From the NCBI GenBank assembly GCA_046081705.1, contig JBJTWK010000044.1, positions 1 through 55,432 of the forward strand: DNA of 55,432 nt. The letters are read 5' to 3'. Made by a program: the position numbers and the translations under genes. Source of the DNA: IMCC26256 sp046081705 (GTDB taxonomy: Bacteria > Actinomycetota > Acidimicrobiia > IMCC26256). The notes beneath the pieces were generated by a model. The model did not search any database, had not been told where the DNA came from, and was given only the letters and a program-made list of their open reading frames with translations. Below, piece by piece: positions 35,479-43,933 of this stretch (the stretch's first letter is position 1; every line of letters starts with the position of its first letter).

Positions 35479-37022
35479 GCGGTGACCCCCGCCATCGCCA
35501 GGCCGATCGCCTCGCGCGACGCGCCCTCGGCCGGGGTCTCGTGCACGAGCCGGCCCTCGTAGAGCACCACCACGCGGTCCGAGATGGCGAGCACCTCCTC
35601 GAGGTCCTCGCTGATGAGCAGGATCGCCTCACCACGGGCCCGAGCCGCGTCGAGGATGCCCCAGACGGTCTCGATCGCACCGACGTCGAGGCCGCGGGTC
35701 GGCGACGCGGCGACGAGGACGCGGGCCGTGTGCTCCCCATCGGTGGAGTCGAGCTCCCGCGCGATGAGGACCTTCTGCGCGTTACCCCCCGACATGAGGC
35801 CGGCCGGCGCATCGGGCCCGGTGGTCTTCACCTCGAACCGGCCGATGATGTCCTCGGCCTCGGCCCGGGCGGCCCGCCGGTCGAGCAGGAACGACCGGGG
35901 CCGGGTGAGCAACATGTTGTCGACGATCGACAGCGCCGGGGCGAGTCCGGTGCCGAGCCGGTCCTCGGGGACGTACGCGAGCCCGGCCGCCCGCGCGGCC
36001 CGAGGTCCGCGACCGGCGACCTCGGTGCCCGAGACCGTGATCGTGCCGGCCGTCGGCGCCTCGACCCCGGCGATGAGATCGGCGAGCTCGCGCTGCCCGT
36101 TGCCGGAGACCCCGGCGATGCCGAGGATCTCACCGGCGCGCACCTCGAGGTCGACGCCGTCGACGCTCGTGACCCCACCGCGGGTGAGGGTGAGGCCTCG
36201 CACACGCAGCATGGGCTCCTGCGCGGCCGACGTGGCGCGTCGGACCGAGAGGTCGACGTCGCGGCCCACCATCATGCGGGCGAGTTCCTCGCGATCGGTC
36301 GCCCGGGTGGCGACGTCACCGGTCACCCGGCCGTCACGCATCACCGTGACCCGATCCGCGATCTCGAGGACCTCGCCGAGCTTGTGGCTGATGAACACCA
36401 CGGTCTTGTCCGCCGCGGTCATGGCCCGGACCGTCGCGAAGAGCGCGTCGGCCTCCTGCGGGGTGAGGACCGAGGTGGGCTCGTCGAGGAGGAGCACCTC
36501 GGCGCCCTGGTAGAGCGTCTTGACGATCTCGACCCGCTGCCGCTGCCCGATGCTCAGGTCGCCGACGTACGCGCCGGGATCGAGCGGCAGGCCGTAGCGC
36601 TCGGCGATCTCGGCGACGGCGTCCTCGATGCGATCGCGGCGCAGGCGCAGCGGTTGGGTGCGGTCACCGAGGACGATGTTCTCGGCGACGGTGAACCGTT
36701 CGATGAGGCGGAAGTGCTGGTGCACCATGCCGATGCCGCGCGCGAGTCCGTCGCGCGGGCTGTGGAGGACGGTGCGGACACCGTCGATGAGGAGTTCGCC
36801 CTCCTCAGGGACGTAGAGCCCACAGAGCACCGCGGCGAGCGTGCTCTTGCCGGCCCCGTTCTCCCCGAGGAGCGCGTGGACCTCGCCGCGACGGAGATCG
36901 ACGTCGACGCAGTCGTTGGCGACCACGCCGGGGAACCGCTTGACGATCCGCCGCGCCGAGATGGCAGGGGGTGCGCCCGGATGACCCGGACGCACCCCCT
37001 CGGGCGCATCAATCGCGCCCAA
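35475..37022 (-). CDS. ABC importer ATPase with two nucleotide-binding domains
   Basis: A 515-residue ATPase fused as two NBDs, as in sugar and nucleoside (RbsA/NupO-type) importers. NBD1 has Walker A LLGENGAGKSTLAAVL, signature LSIGQRQRVEI and Walker B EVLLLDEPTSVLTPQE. NBD2 has a degenerate Walker A (GVSGNGQRELADLI), signature LMSGGNAQKVLIARE and the Walker B region VLVAASPTRGLDVG in which Ser/Pro replaces the catalytic carboxylate, normal for this family. The TTG at 37022 is taken as start: GAGGG lies 7 nt upstream, overlapping the BMP stop region. The first codons fold into a strong hairpin (36966-37000). Alternative start: GTG in that hairpin. Confidence 0.92.
   Translation of the reverse strand: MGAIDAPEGVRPGHPGAPPAISARRIVKRFPGVVANDCVDVDLRRGEVHALLGENGAGKSTLAAVLCGLYVPEEGELLIDGVRTVLHSPRDGLARGIGMVHQHFRLIERFTVAENIVLGDRTQPLRLRRDRIEDAVAEIAERYGLPLDPGAYVGDLSIGQRQRVEIVKTLYQGAEVLLLDEPTSVLTPQEADALFATVRAMTAADKTVVFISHKLGEVLEIADRVTVMRDGRVTGDVATRATDREELARMMVGRDVDLSVRRATSAAQEPMLRVRGLTLTRGGVTSVDGVDLEVRAGEILGIAGVSGNGQRELADLIAGVEAPTAGTITVSGTEVAGRGPRAARAAGLAYVPEDRLGTGLAPALSIVDNMLLTRPRSFLLDRRAARAEAEDIIGRFEVKTTGPDAPAGLMSGGNAQKVLIARELDSTDGEHTARVLVAASPTRGLDVGAIETVWGILDAARARGEAILLISEDLEEVLAISDRVVVLYEGRLVHETPAEGASREAIGLAMAGVTA
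36966..37000 (-). promoter_or_regulatory. Strong hairpin between the BMP gene and the ATPase coding region
   Basis: AGGGGGTGCG pairs perfectly with CGCACCCCCT, then after one mismatch CCGG pairs with CCGG around ATGAC. It lies just after the BMP lipoprotein gene and within the first codons of the ATPase. It may attenuate downstream expression or protect the BMP transcript, giving excess binding protein over transporter. Confidence 0.55.
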
Positions 37023-37025
37023 CGC

Positions 37026-38141
37026 CTAACCCTCGGGGATCTCGCCGATGACGCCCTTGACGAAGTAGTCCGTCCCGAGCAGGTCGACGAGCGACGCCGT
37101 CTGACCGGCGGGCACGATGACGTTGCCGTCCTGGTCCTCGATCGGCCCGGTGAACGGCTTGAAGGAACCGTCGACGATCGCCGCCTGCTTGGTCGCGATC
37201 TGGTCCTTCGTGGCCTGGGTGACCGACGGGCCGAAGGGCGCGAGACCGACGAGGCCGTCGGCGATCGTGCCGTAGTACTGGTCGGACTTCCAGGTCCCGT
37301 CGATGACGGCCTTCGCGGTCGCGATGTAGAAGGGACCCCAGTCCCAGACCGCACCGGTCAGCCAGGCCTGCGGGGCGAAGCGCTCGAGGTCGTCGTTGTA
37401 GCCGACCCACTTGAGCCCCGCCGCCTCGGCGACCTCACCGGTGGCCGGCGAGTCCTGGTGCTGCGAGAGCACGTCGACGCCGGCGTCGCGCAGCGACTCC
37501 GCGGCCGCCTTCTCCTTGGCCGGACCGAACCACGTGGAGGTCCAGACGACCTGCACGGTGGCGTTCGGGTTCACCGACTGCGCACCGAGGGTGAACGCGT
37601 TGATGCCGCGCAGCACCTCCGGGATCGGGAACGCTGCGACGTACCCGATCTTGCCGGTCGCGCTCGCCGCCCCCGCCGCGATGCCGCTGAGGTATCGGGC
37701 CTCCTCGGCCGCACCGAAGTACGTGCCGAGGTTCTTCGCCGTCTTGAAGCCGGTCGCCCACTCGAACTTCACGTCCGGGTACTTCTTGGCCACCTTGAGC
37801 ATGGCGTCGCCGTAGCCGAACGAGGTGCCGAAGATCAGGCCGTAGCCGTCACGGGCGAGCTTCTCGAACGTCGCCTCGGACTTCGCGCCCTCGGGCACGC
37901 TCTCGAGGTAGGTCACCTCGACCTGGTCGCCGAGCTCTTGCTCGAGCTCCTTGCGGCCGTCGTCGTGCTTCTTGGTCCAGCCGGCGTCGCCGACCGGCCC
38001 GATGTAGACGAAGGCGACCTTGAGCTTGTCGCCGCCGCCACCACCGTTGTCGTCACTGTCGCTGCTGCTGCACGCAGCGAGGACCCCGGCGATCAGTGCG
38101 ACGATCGCGATGAGGCTCCCCAAGCGGAGGATCTTCTTCAC
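37026..38141 (-). CDS. BMP-family substrate-binding lipoprotein (probable nucleoside binder)
   Basis: The extracytoplasmic binding protein of the importer, 371 residues. The signal peptide ends in the lipobox LAAC (Cys24), followed by a Ser/Asp/Gly-rich linker. The Bmp fold is seen in KVAFVYIGPVGDAGWTKKHD, LIFGTSFGYGDAM, GTYFGAAEEARYLSGIAAG and KIGYVAAFPIPEVLRGINAF. The relatives TmpC/PnrA and BmpA bind purine nucleosides; the neighbouring phosphoribosyltransferase supports a purine substrate here. GTG start with GGGAG 4 nt upstream. First gene of the operon. Confidence 0.93.
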   Translation of the reverse strand: MKKILRLGSLIAIVALIAGVLAACSSSDSDDNGGGGGDKLKVAFVYIGPVGDAGWTKKHDDGRKELEQELGDQVEVTYLESVPEGAKSEATFEKLARDGYGLIFGTSFGYGDAMLKVAKKYPDVKFEWATGFKTAKNLGTYFGAAEEARYLSGIAAGAASATGKIGYVAAFPIPEVLRGINAFTLGAQSVNPNATVQVVWTSTWFGPAKEKAAAESLRDAGVDVLSQHQDSPATGEVAEAAGLKWVGYNDDLERFAPQAWLTGAVWDWGPFYIATAKAVIDGTWKSDQYYGTIADGLVGLAPFGPSVTQATKDQIATKQAAIVDGSFKPFTGPIEDQDGNVIVPAGQTASLVDLLGTDYFVKGVIGEIPEG

Positions 38142-38441
38142 CGTGCTCCCTTCACGTTGCGGATGACGACGCCACGGCCGTGCACCCCTGATTGAGTCTC
38201 ATGACGCCCCCGGACGGCACGAATGCCGCGAGACCTTCCGGACAATGCCACAGAGCGCGCGGTGCTCGCGAACCTGCGCGCGTCGCCCGCGCACATCGCC
38301 CCTGGGACGCGCCGCTCGCCGACCTGCTCGGCGCGCGCGATGCGGGGATCGCGCGCTCGGGACGGTCGCGCGGACCGGCGCGTGGTGGATGTTGCGCATG
38401 GTGCGGAAGTGGGTCGCGACATCGCGACGGTCATCGCGCCG
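38142..38441. other. 300-bp gap between the BMP gene and dnaB
   Basis: No convincing gene is seen. A plus-strand frame opening at 38223 runs on only as the antisense of dnaB, and no reading frame here resembles a protein family. The gap should hold the promoter of the importer operon; no clear -35/-10 is visible. A palindrome CACGGCCGTG lies at 38173-38182. GACGG/CCGTC near 38425-38445 could make a weak hairpin after dnaB. Confidence 0.5.
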
Positions 38442-39812
<1,371 letters not shown>

Positions 39813-39888
39813 CTGAGCCTCCAACCCCACGCTCGGCCCGATCCACCGTCGACCCGTGCGAACGGCCCGCATCGTCGCGTGCCCGGCC

Positions 39889-39973
39889 TGTGGGTATGAA
39901 GTGGACAGGGCTGGGAATTCCCTGTGTATTCACTGTGGATATCGGCCCCGGTGGTCCACAGGGCTGTGGATGG
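39889..39973. promoter_or_regulatory. Cluster of DnaA-box-like sequences upstream of dnaB
   Basis: Near-matches to TGTGGATAA/TTATCCACA: TGTGGGTAT (39889-39897), TGTGGATAT (39934-39942), reverse TGGTCCACA (39952-39960) and TGTGGATGG (39965-39973), each with 7-8 of 9 bases. The last two form CCACAG-GG-CTGTGG. The patch is AT-richer than its surroundings. It could be a DnaA-regulated dnaB promoter, a DnaA-titration site or part of an origin; dnaA itself is not in the window. Confidence 0.5.
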
Positions 39974-40066
39974 CGGCCACCGCGACCGACCCCGGGAGCA
40001 TCGCCGCGGGGTCGGACACCCGGCGTGAACCGACCCCGGCGCGTCCCGGTCCGCCTCCGGACGCGA

Positions 40067-40095
40067 CGGGGCCCGGTCCACCGGACCGGGCCCCG
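40067..40095 (-). terminator. Perfect 13-bp hairpin terminator after rplI
   Basis: CGGGGCCCGGTCC pairs perfectly with GGACCGGGCCCCG around ACC, 27 nt downstream of the rplI stop on the minus strand. It should end the rpsF-ssb-rpsR-rplI transcript. The rest of the gap from 39974 to 40066 shows nothing identifiable. Confidence 0.75.
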
Positions 40096-40122
40096 ATTCG
40101 TTCGTGGGACGGAAGGTGGCGC

Positions 40123-40569
40123 CTACTCGGCGACGACCTCCACCGTGATCGACGCGACGACGTCGGCGTGCAGCTTGATGCTCACCTCGGTCTCGCCGAG
40201 CTCCTTGATCGGCTCGTCGAGGACCACCGTCCGGCGATCGACCTCGTGCCCGGCGAGGGCGGCGATCGCGGCCGCGATGTCGGCGGTGCCGACGGAGCCG
40301 AAGAGCTTGCCGCCCTCGCCGGCGCGGGCCGGCACGGTCACGCGCTGACCGCTGATCCGGGATGCGACGGCCTCGGCCGCCTCCCGCTCCCGCCGGTCGC
40401 GGGCGCCGCGACTGCGGCGCATCGACTCGGCCTGGGCGATGACGCCCTTCGTGGCCCGCATCGCGAGCCCGCGCGGGACGAGGTAGTTGCGGGCGTAGCC
40501 ATCGGCGACCTCGCAGAGGTCACCCTTCTTGCCGAGGTTCTCGACGTCGGAGCGCAGGACGACCTTCAC
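40123..40569 (-). CDS. rplI: 50S ribosomal protein bL9
   Basis: A large-subunit protein that binds 23S rRNA near L1. The N-terminal domain VKVVLRSDVENLGKKGDL and DGYARNYLVPRGLAMRAT is diagnostic. A long connecting helix rich in Arg/Glu and the C-terminal RNA-binding domain (KLFGSVGTADIAAAI) complete 148 residues. The GTG start overlaps the rpsR stop by 4 nt and has GAGGAGG 7 nt upstream. Last gene of the rpsF operon. Confidence 0.97.
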   Translation of the reverse strand: MKVVLRSDVENLGKKGDLCEVADGYARNYLVPRGLAMRATKGVIAQAESMRRSRGARDRREREAAEAVASRISGQRVTVPARAGEGGKLFGSVGTADIAAAIAALAGHEVDRRTVVLDEPIKELGETEVSIKLHADVVASITVEVVAE

Positions 40570-41009
40570 GCCGACACCTCCTCGGTCCCGCCGACGGTGT
40601 CGACGACCTCGACGGTCTCCGCACCCTCGACCGTCACGCCCTCGGGCAGTTCCTCGGTCACGGTCTCGACCACGGCCTCGGTCTGCTCGCGGGGCCCGCG
40701 GTCGTCGCGGTCCCGACGACCACCCTTGGAACGCTGGGTGACCTGCCGCACCGTGTACGGCAGCAGACCCATCTCGCGGGCGACCCGGATCGCCCGGGCG
40801 ATCTCGCGCTGCTGCTGGGTGTTGTTGCCGGTGACCCGACGGGCGCGGATCTTGGCCCGCTCGGACATGAAGCGCCGGAGGAGGTTGACGTCCTTGTAGT
40901 CGATGTAGTCGACCCCATCGCTGATGAGGATCGACACCTTCTTCTTGACCGGGCGGCGACGGTCCGCGCCTGCGGACTTGCCCCGCCGATCCCTGCTGTC
41001 TCGTGCCAT
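40566..41009 (-). CDS. rpsR: 30S ribosomal protein bS18 with long acidic tail
   Basis: The S18 core (about residues 20-93) is clear: VDYIDYKDVNLLRRFMSERAKI-type sequence (kept short here), RRVTGNNTQQQREIARAI and REMGLLPYTV. The usual cysteines are absent (KKKVSILISDGV replaces the C-P-F-C type region), so it is a zinc-free form. Unusually, about 50 further residues follow (about 98-147), first charged (GGRRDRDDRGPRE), then acidic and Val/Thr-rich (ETVTEELPEGVTVEGAETVE). Normal S18 is about 75-95 residues. The reading frame keeps the strong third-position GC of real coding and overlaps rplI by 4 nt, so the tail is real. RBS AGGAG before the ATG. Confidence 0.95.
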   Translation of the reverse strand: MARDSRDRRGKSAGADRRRPVKKKVSILISDGVDYIDYKDVNLLRRFMSERAKIRARRVTGNNTQQQREIARAIRVAREMGLLPYTVRQVTQRSKGGRRDRDDRGPREQTEAVVETVTEELPEGVTVEGAETVEVVDTVGGTEEVSA

Positions 41010-41050
41010 CTCGAAGTTCTCCTGTTACATCCGTGGAGGGGAGGAACGCC

Positions 41051-41515
41051 CTAGAAGGGCTCCTCGTCCCCGAATCCGTCGTAGGCCGGTGCCGGCTCGT
41101 TCGAGGTCGGGCGGGCGCTGCCGCCACCACCGCCGCCGAAGTCGCCGCCACCGCGACGCTCGACGCGGCGCACCTCGGCGCTCGCCCACCGGAGGCTCGG
41201 TGCGACCTCGTCGGCGATGATCTCGACGACGCTGCGCTTCTCGCCCTGCTCGGTCTCCCAGGACCGCTGCTCGAGGCGACCGGTGACCACGATGCGCATC
41301 CCCTTCTGGAGGGACTCGCTGCAGTGGTCGGCCATCTCGCCCCACACCACGACGTTGAAGAACGACGTGCGCTCCTCGGTCTCGTTGGTCTGGCGGTTGG
41401 TCCAGCGGCGGCTCACCGCGACGCCGAGCGTCGCCTTCGCCTGCCCGCCGGCCGTGTACCGCATCTCGGGGTCCCGGGTGAGGTTGCCCACCACGGTGAT
41501 CGTGTTGTCAGCCAT
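41051..41515 (-). CDS. ssb: Single-stranded DNA-binding protein
   Basis: The main SSB, 154 residues. The OB fold (about 1-110) starts MADNTITVVGNLTRDPEMRY and includes TSFFNVVVWGEMADHCSESL and KGMRIVVTGRLEQRSWE. A Gly-rich disordered linker follows (GGGDFGGGGGGS), and the acidic tip GFGDEEPF is the partner-binding tail. AAAGGAG precedes the ATG by 6 nt. It lies between rpsF and rpsR, the usual order. Confidence 0.97.
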   Translation of the reverse strand: MADNTITVVGNLTRDPEMRYTAGGQAKATLGVAVSRRWTNRQTNETEERTSFFNVVVWGEMADHCSESLQKGMRIVVTGRLEQRSWETEQGEKRSVVEIIADEVAPSLRWASAEVRRVERRGGGDFGGGGGGSARPTSNEPAPAYDGFGDEEPF

Positions 41516-41566
41516 CTCGTGCTCCTTTGCGTCTCGTGACGCCGCTCGGGCGTGAGCCCGTGCGGG

Positions 41567-41908
41567 CTACGCCTCGTCCGCCGCCGGTGCGGGTGCGGCA
41601 CCACCGAGCCGTCCGTAGACGGCCTCGGGGATCCGCAGCACCTTGTGGCGGATGACCTGGTCGGACAGGGAGAGGGTGCGGTTCAGCTCGTCCATCGCGG
41701 CCGGCTCGGCCTTCGCCTGGAAGACCACGTAGAAGCCCTCCCAGCGATGCTTGATCTCGTACGCGAAGCGACGCTTGCCCCACACATCGAGCGGGCCGCG
41801 GACGGCACCCTGGGACTCGATGAGCTTGATGGAGGACTCGACGCTGGACCGGATCGTCTCCTCTTCCAGATCCGCGTCGAAGATGACCATGACTTCGTAC
41901 GGCCTCAA
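41567..41908 (-). CDS. rpsF: 30S ribosomal protein bS6 (TTG start)
   Basis: A small-subunit protein that pairs with S18. The sequence RPYEVMVIFDADLEEETI, the central DVWGKRRFAYEIKHRWEGFY and LSLSDQVIRHKVLRI are diagnostic. A short Ala/Pro tail gives 113 residues. The start is a TTG at 41908, 10 nt after a perfect AAGGAGGT; no ATG or GTG fits, as the next Met is inside strand 1. The 5' leader holds a perfect hairpin (41930-41947) right before the ribosome binding site, a position where S6-S18 autoregulation is known in other bacteria. First gene of the operon. Confidence 0.96.
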   Translation of the reverse strand: MRPYEVMVIFDADLEEETIRSSVESSIKLIESQGAVRGPLDVWGKRRFAYEIKHRWEGFYVVFQAKAEPAAMDELNRTLSLSDQVIRHKVLRIPEAVYGRLGGAAPAPAADEA

Positions 41909-41929
41909 GGGCTTCGTACCTCCTTCGGA

Positions 41930-41947
41930 CCGCAGCGCTCGCTGCGG
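41930..41947 (-). promoter_or_regulatory. Hairpin in the rpsF leader
   Basis: CCGCAGC pairs with GCTGCGG around GCTC, immediately upstream of the rpsF ribosome binding site. It may take part in ribosomal-protein feedback as in known S6:S18 leaders; the conserved CCG loop motif is not certain here. Confidence 0.35.
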
Positions 41948-42046
41948 GCTCCCGGGTCGGTGCCGCCACCCGATGTGACGGTCCGCCGAGGAGCAGGGTC
42001 TCGGTTGTCACCCCCGGACCCGTGGTGCGGTTCCGAGGGAGACGGC

Positions 42047-42055
42047 AGGGTAGCA
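42047..42055 (-). promoter_or_regulatory. Extended -10 TGCTACCCT, probable rpsF operon promoter
   Basis: TGCTACCCT on the minus strand fits an extended -10 (TGnTAnnnT). It would give a leader of about 130 nt before rpsF. A -35 is not obvious. Confidence 0.35.
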
Positions 42056-42112
42056 GCACCCCGTCGCGGATCTATCGGTCGGGACCCTAGGGAGGGGGTC
42101 GGACAACGCGCC

Positions 42113-42132
42113 GCGGGGTCCGAGGACCCCGC
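42113..42132 (-). terminator. Hairpin terminator after panB
   Basis: GCGGGGTCC pairs perfectly with GGACCCCGC around GA, starting 5 nt after the panB stop on the minus strand. Confidence 0.65.
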
Positions 42133-42136
42133 ACGG

Positions 42137-43042
42137 TCAGGGGTTCGCCGGAGCCTCCGCCGGGGTCCGGGAGACCTCGATGCCGTCGTCGGCGTACAGC
42201 TGGAGGGCCGCCGGCATCTGGTCCGTCATGTGGTACGTCTCCTCGCTCGAGGGGAACGTGCCGGCCCGGACGTCGTCGCAGAACCGGGCCACCGCCTCGG
42301 TGGCGTCCCGGCCGAGGTCGGCGTACCGGCGCACGAAGCGCGGCGTGATCCGGTCCTCGAAACCCAGCAGGTCCGCGTAGACCAGCACCTGACCGTCGCA
42401 GTGACGACCCGCGCCGATGCCGATCGTCGGGACGTCGACGGCGTCGGTGACCATGCGGGCCACGCCGTCGGGCACGCACTCGAGCACGATGGCGAAGCAG
42501 CCGGCCTCGGCGAGGGCGACCGCGTCGTCGACGATGCGGCGCGCCGCATCGAGTTGCTTGCCCTGCACGCGGAAGCCGCCGATCGCGTGGATCGACTGCG
42601 GGGTCAGGCCGAGGTGCCCCATCACCGGGATCTCAGTGTCGAGGATCGCGGCGATCGCGTCGAGCCGCTTGCGGCCACCCTCGAGCTTCACCGAACCCGC
42701 ACCCGCGCGCACGAGGGTCGCGGCGTTGCGGACCGTCTCCTCGCGGGACACGTGGTAGCTCATCCAGGGCAGGTCGCCCACGACGAGGGCGTGGGGGCGG
42801 GTGCGCGCCACCGCTCCGATGTGGTGGGCCATGTCGTCGGTGGTGACCTGGAGCGTGTCGTCGTACCCGAGGACGACCATCGCGAGGCTGTCGCCGACGA
42901 GGATCATGTCGACGCCCGCCGCGTCGACGACGCGGGCGCTCGGCGCGTCGTGCGCCGTGACCATGACGAGGGGATCGCCGCCCTTCCGGGCCCGGATGTC
43001 GGGCGCCGTGACGGGTCGGCCGCGACCAGCGGTGGAGGCCAT
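42137..43042 (-). CDS. panB: 3-methyl-2-oxobutanoate hydroxymethyltransferase
   Basis: It makes ketopantoate from alpha-ketoisovalerate and methylene-tetrahydrofolate, the first step to pantothenate and CoA. The TIM barrel shows LVMVTAHDAPSARVVDAAG and VDMILVGDSLAMVVLGYDDT with the Mg-binding Asp, GSVKLEGG, PVMGHLGLTPQSIHAIGGF and IVLECVP, then TIGIGAG. The length is 301 residues, slightly longer than average. The ATG at 43042 has GGAG 6 nt upstream. No panC or panD is nearby in the window. Confidence 0.96.
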   Translation of the reverse strand: MASTAGRGRPVTAPDIRARKGGDPLVMVTAHDAPSARVVDAAGVDMILVGDSLAMVVLGYDDTLQVTTDDMAHHIGAVARTRPHALVVGDLPWMSYHVSREETVRNAATLVRAGAGSVKLEGGRKRLDAIAAILDTEIPVMGHLGLTPQSIHAIGGFRVQGKQLDAARRIVDDAVALAEAGCFAIVLECVPDGVARMVTDAVDVPTIGIGAGRHCDGQVLVYADLLGFEDRITPRFVRRYADLGRDATEAVARFCDDVRAGTFPSSEETYHMTDQMPAALQLYADDGIEVSRTPAEAPANP

Positions 43043-43131
43043 CTCGTACTCCTTCGACGTCCAGGGCACGGACGGCTCCCGGCGTCCCCACCAGCGTACC
43101 GGCGTCCCGGGGCCCGCTGTCCAGCGGGGGG

Positions 43132-43137
43132 TAGCGT
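43132..43137 (+). promoter_or_regulatory. -10-like TAGCGT before the small Cys-pair gene
   Basis: TAGCGT is followed by 8 nt and the ATG at 43146. There is no ribosome binding site, so it is a leaderless candidate, divergent from panB. Confidence 0.45.
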
Positions 43138-43145
43138 GGTCCTCC

Positions 43146-43334
43146 ATGCCGCGCGACTGCGAGAACTGCGGTAGCCCGAGCGAGGTGCTGGTGTCCGTGC
43201 TGCGGGTCTACATCACCCCGGAGTCCTGGGACGCGCCGGGCTCGAGCCGGACCCTCGACACCCCCGAGGCGTGGTGCCTGCCCTGCGTGTCGATGTACCC
43301 GGCCGAGGTGATCGGCGAGTCGGCCCCCGAGTAG
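43146..43334 (+). CDS. Small protein with two Cys pairs (zinc-ribbon-like)
   Basis: A 62-residue protein that begins PRDCENCGSP and has a second pair in AWCLPCVSMYP, 34 residues later. Two C-x-x-C knuckles suggest one bound zinc. Between them is a short beta-rich stretch (EVLVSVLRVYITPESW). High third-position GC and a good -10 support a real gene. It is convergent with the DUF5318 gene, with tandem hairpins between. No family name can be given with confidence. Confidence 0.65.
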   Translation: MPRDCENCGSPSEVLVSVLRVYITPESWDAPGSSRTLDTPEAWCLPCVSMYPAEVIGESAPE

Positions 43335-43348
43335 GCCGAACCCGACCA

Positions 43349-43408
43349 CCCGACCCGGCGGGCCCGATGGGCCCGACTACCCGACCCGGCGGGCCCGATG
43401 GGCCCGAC
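43349..43408. repeat. Two tandem 31-bp hairpin repeats between convergent genes
   Basis: A 29-bp unit at 43349-43377 is repeated exactly at 43380-43408. Each contains the perfect hairpin CGGGCCC-GAT-GGGCCCG. The second copy encodes the last residues of the DUF5318 protein and the first follows its stop codon. Together they probably act as a bidirectional terminator. Confidence 0.7.
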
Positions 43409-43754
43409 CGTGCAACTCGCGGCGGGTGAGGTGGTTCCAGCGGCAGGCGGCGCAGACCTCGACGACGTACCGGGCGAACTCGTCGTGCTTGCGGGCGAGG
43501 CGCTCGAGCTCGCCGTCCTTGGTGAGGCAGCGGCCGTTGGCCTCGCGCAGCCCATCGCCGTACACGTAGGAGACGAGCCGGAGGGTGTCCTCGGCACAGA
43601 TCGGGCAGGGGCGACCGGTCGGCTCGCCCACGTGCTTGGCGGCCCGGACGAGCTCGGGGTGGGCGTCGCAGACGTCCTCGGTCCGGACCACGCCGCGCCG
43701 GACGTCCCGGAGCAGGGCCCGGCGGGCCAGCGCGTAATCGGTGTGACTCGGCAC
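43377..43754 (-). CDS. DUF5318 family protein, Cys-rich
   Basis: A conserved actinobacterial protein of 125 residues with unknown function. The family pattern is clear: HTDYALARRALLRDVRRG, EDVCDAHPELVRAAKHVGEP, then RPCPICAEDTLRLVSYVYGD and the second knuckle VVEVCAACRWNHLTRR. The two C-x-x-C pairs imply a zinc ribbon. GTG start, 8 nt after a -10-like TAGGCT, so leaderless transcription is possible. The last residues (HRARRVG) come from a tandem repeat. Confidence 0.9.
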   Translation of the reverse strand: MPSHTDYALARRALLRDVRRGVVRTEDVCDAHPELVRAAKHVGEPTGRPCPICAEDTLRLVSYVYGDGLREANGRCLTKDGELERLARKHDEFARYVVEVCAACRWNHLTRRELHGRAHRARRVG

Positions 43755-43762
43755 GGCGCCGG

Positions 43763-43768
43763 AGCCTA
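43763..43768 (-). promoter_or_regulatory. -10-like TAGGCT before the DUF5318 gene
   Basis: TAGGCT on the minus strand, 8 nt before the GTG at 43754. There is no ribosome binding site. Confidence 0.45.
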
Positions 43769-43871
43769 CCGGCCTCCCCGGCCGCTCGGACCGGCGGGAA
43801 CGGGCGCCCCCGGCCGGCCCCGGGACCTTCGCGACGGCCGGCGGCCGCCCGACTCGCCTCACCGTGCTCGC

Positions 43872-43894
43872 CGATGTATCGTTTCGATACATCG
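43872..43894. promoter_or_regulatory. Perfect palindrome, candidate PadR operator
   Basis: CGATGTATCG-TTT-CGATACATCG has perfect 10-bp arms. It contains ATGT...ACAT ends like known PadR boxes, though with 11 bp between them rather than the usual 8. It lies 39 bp upstream of the preferred start of the padR-like gene and so is well placed for autoregulation of padR-ino1. Confidence 0.7.
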
Positions 43895-43933
43895 CGGAGC
43901 ACCAATCGGTGGTCCCCCGACCCGAAGGCCCCC

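Noticed and set aside
35541..38195. 884-codon plus-strand frame opposite the importer operon
   Set aside because: The minus strand holds ABC transporter and BMP proteins with intact motifs; the plus frame is compositionally biased antisense.
38223..38441. Possible small plus-strand gene in the gap before dnaB
   Set aside because: It has no ribosome binding site, runs straight into dnaB antisense, and has no recognisable sequence.
41909..42040. Full S6:S18-type riboregulator in the rpsF leader
   Set aside because: A hairpin is present before the ribosome binding site, but the conserved loop and bulge arrangement cannot be confirmed by eye, so only the hairpin is listed.
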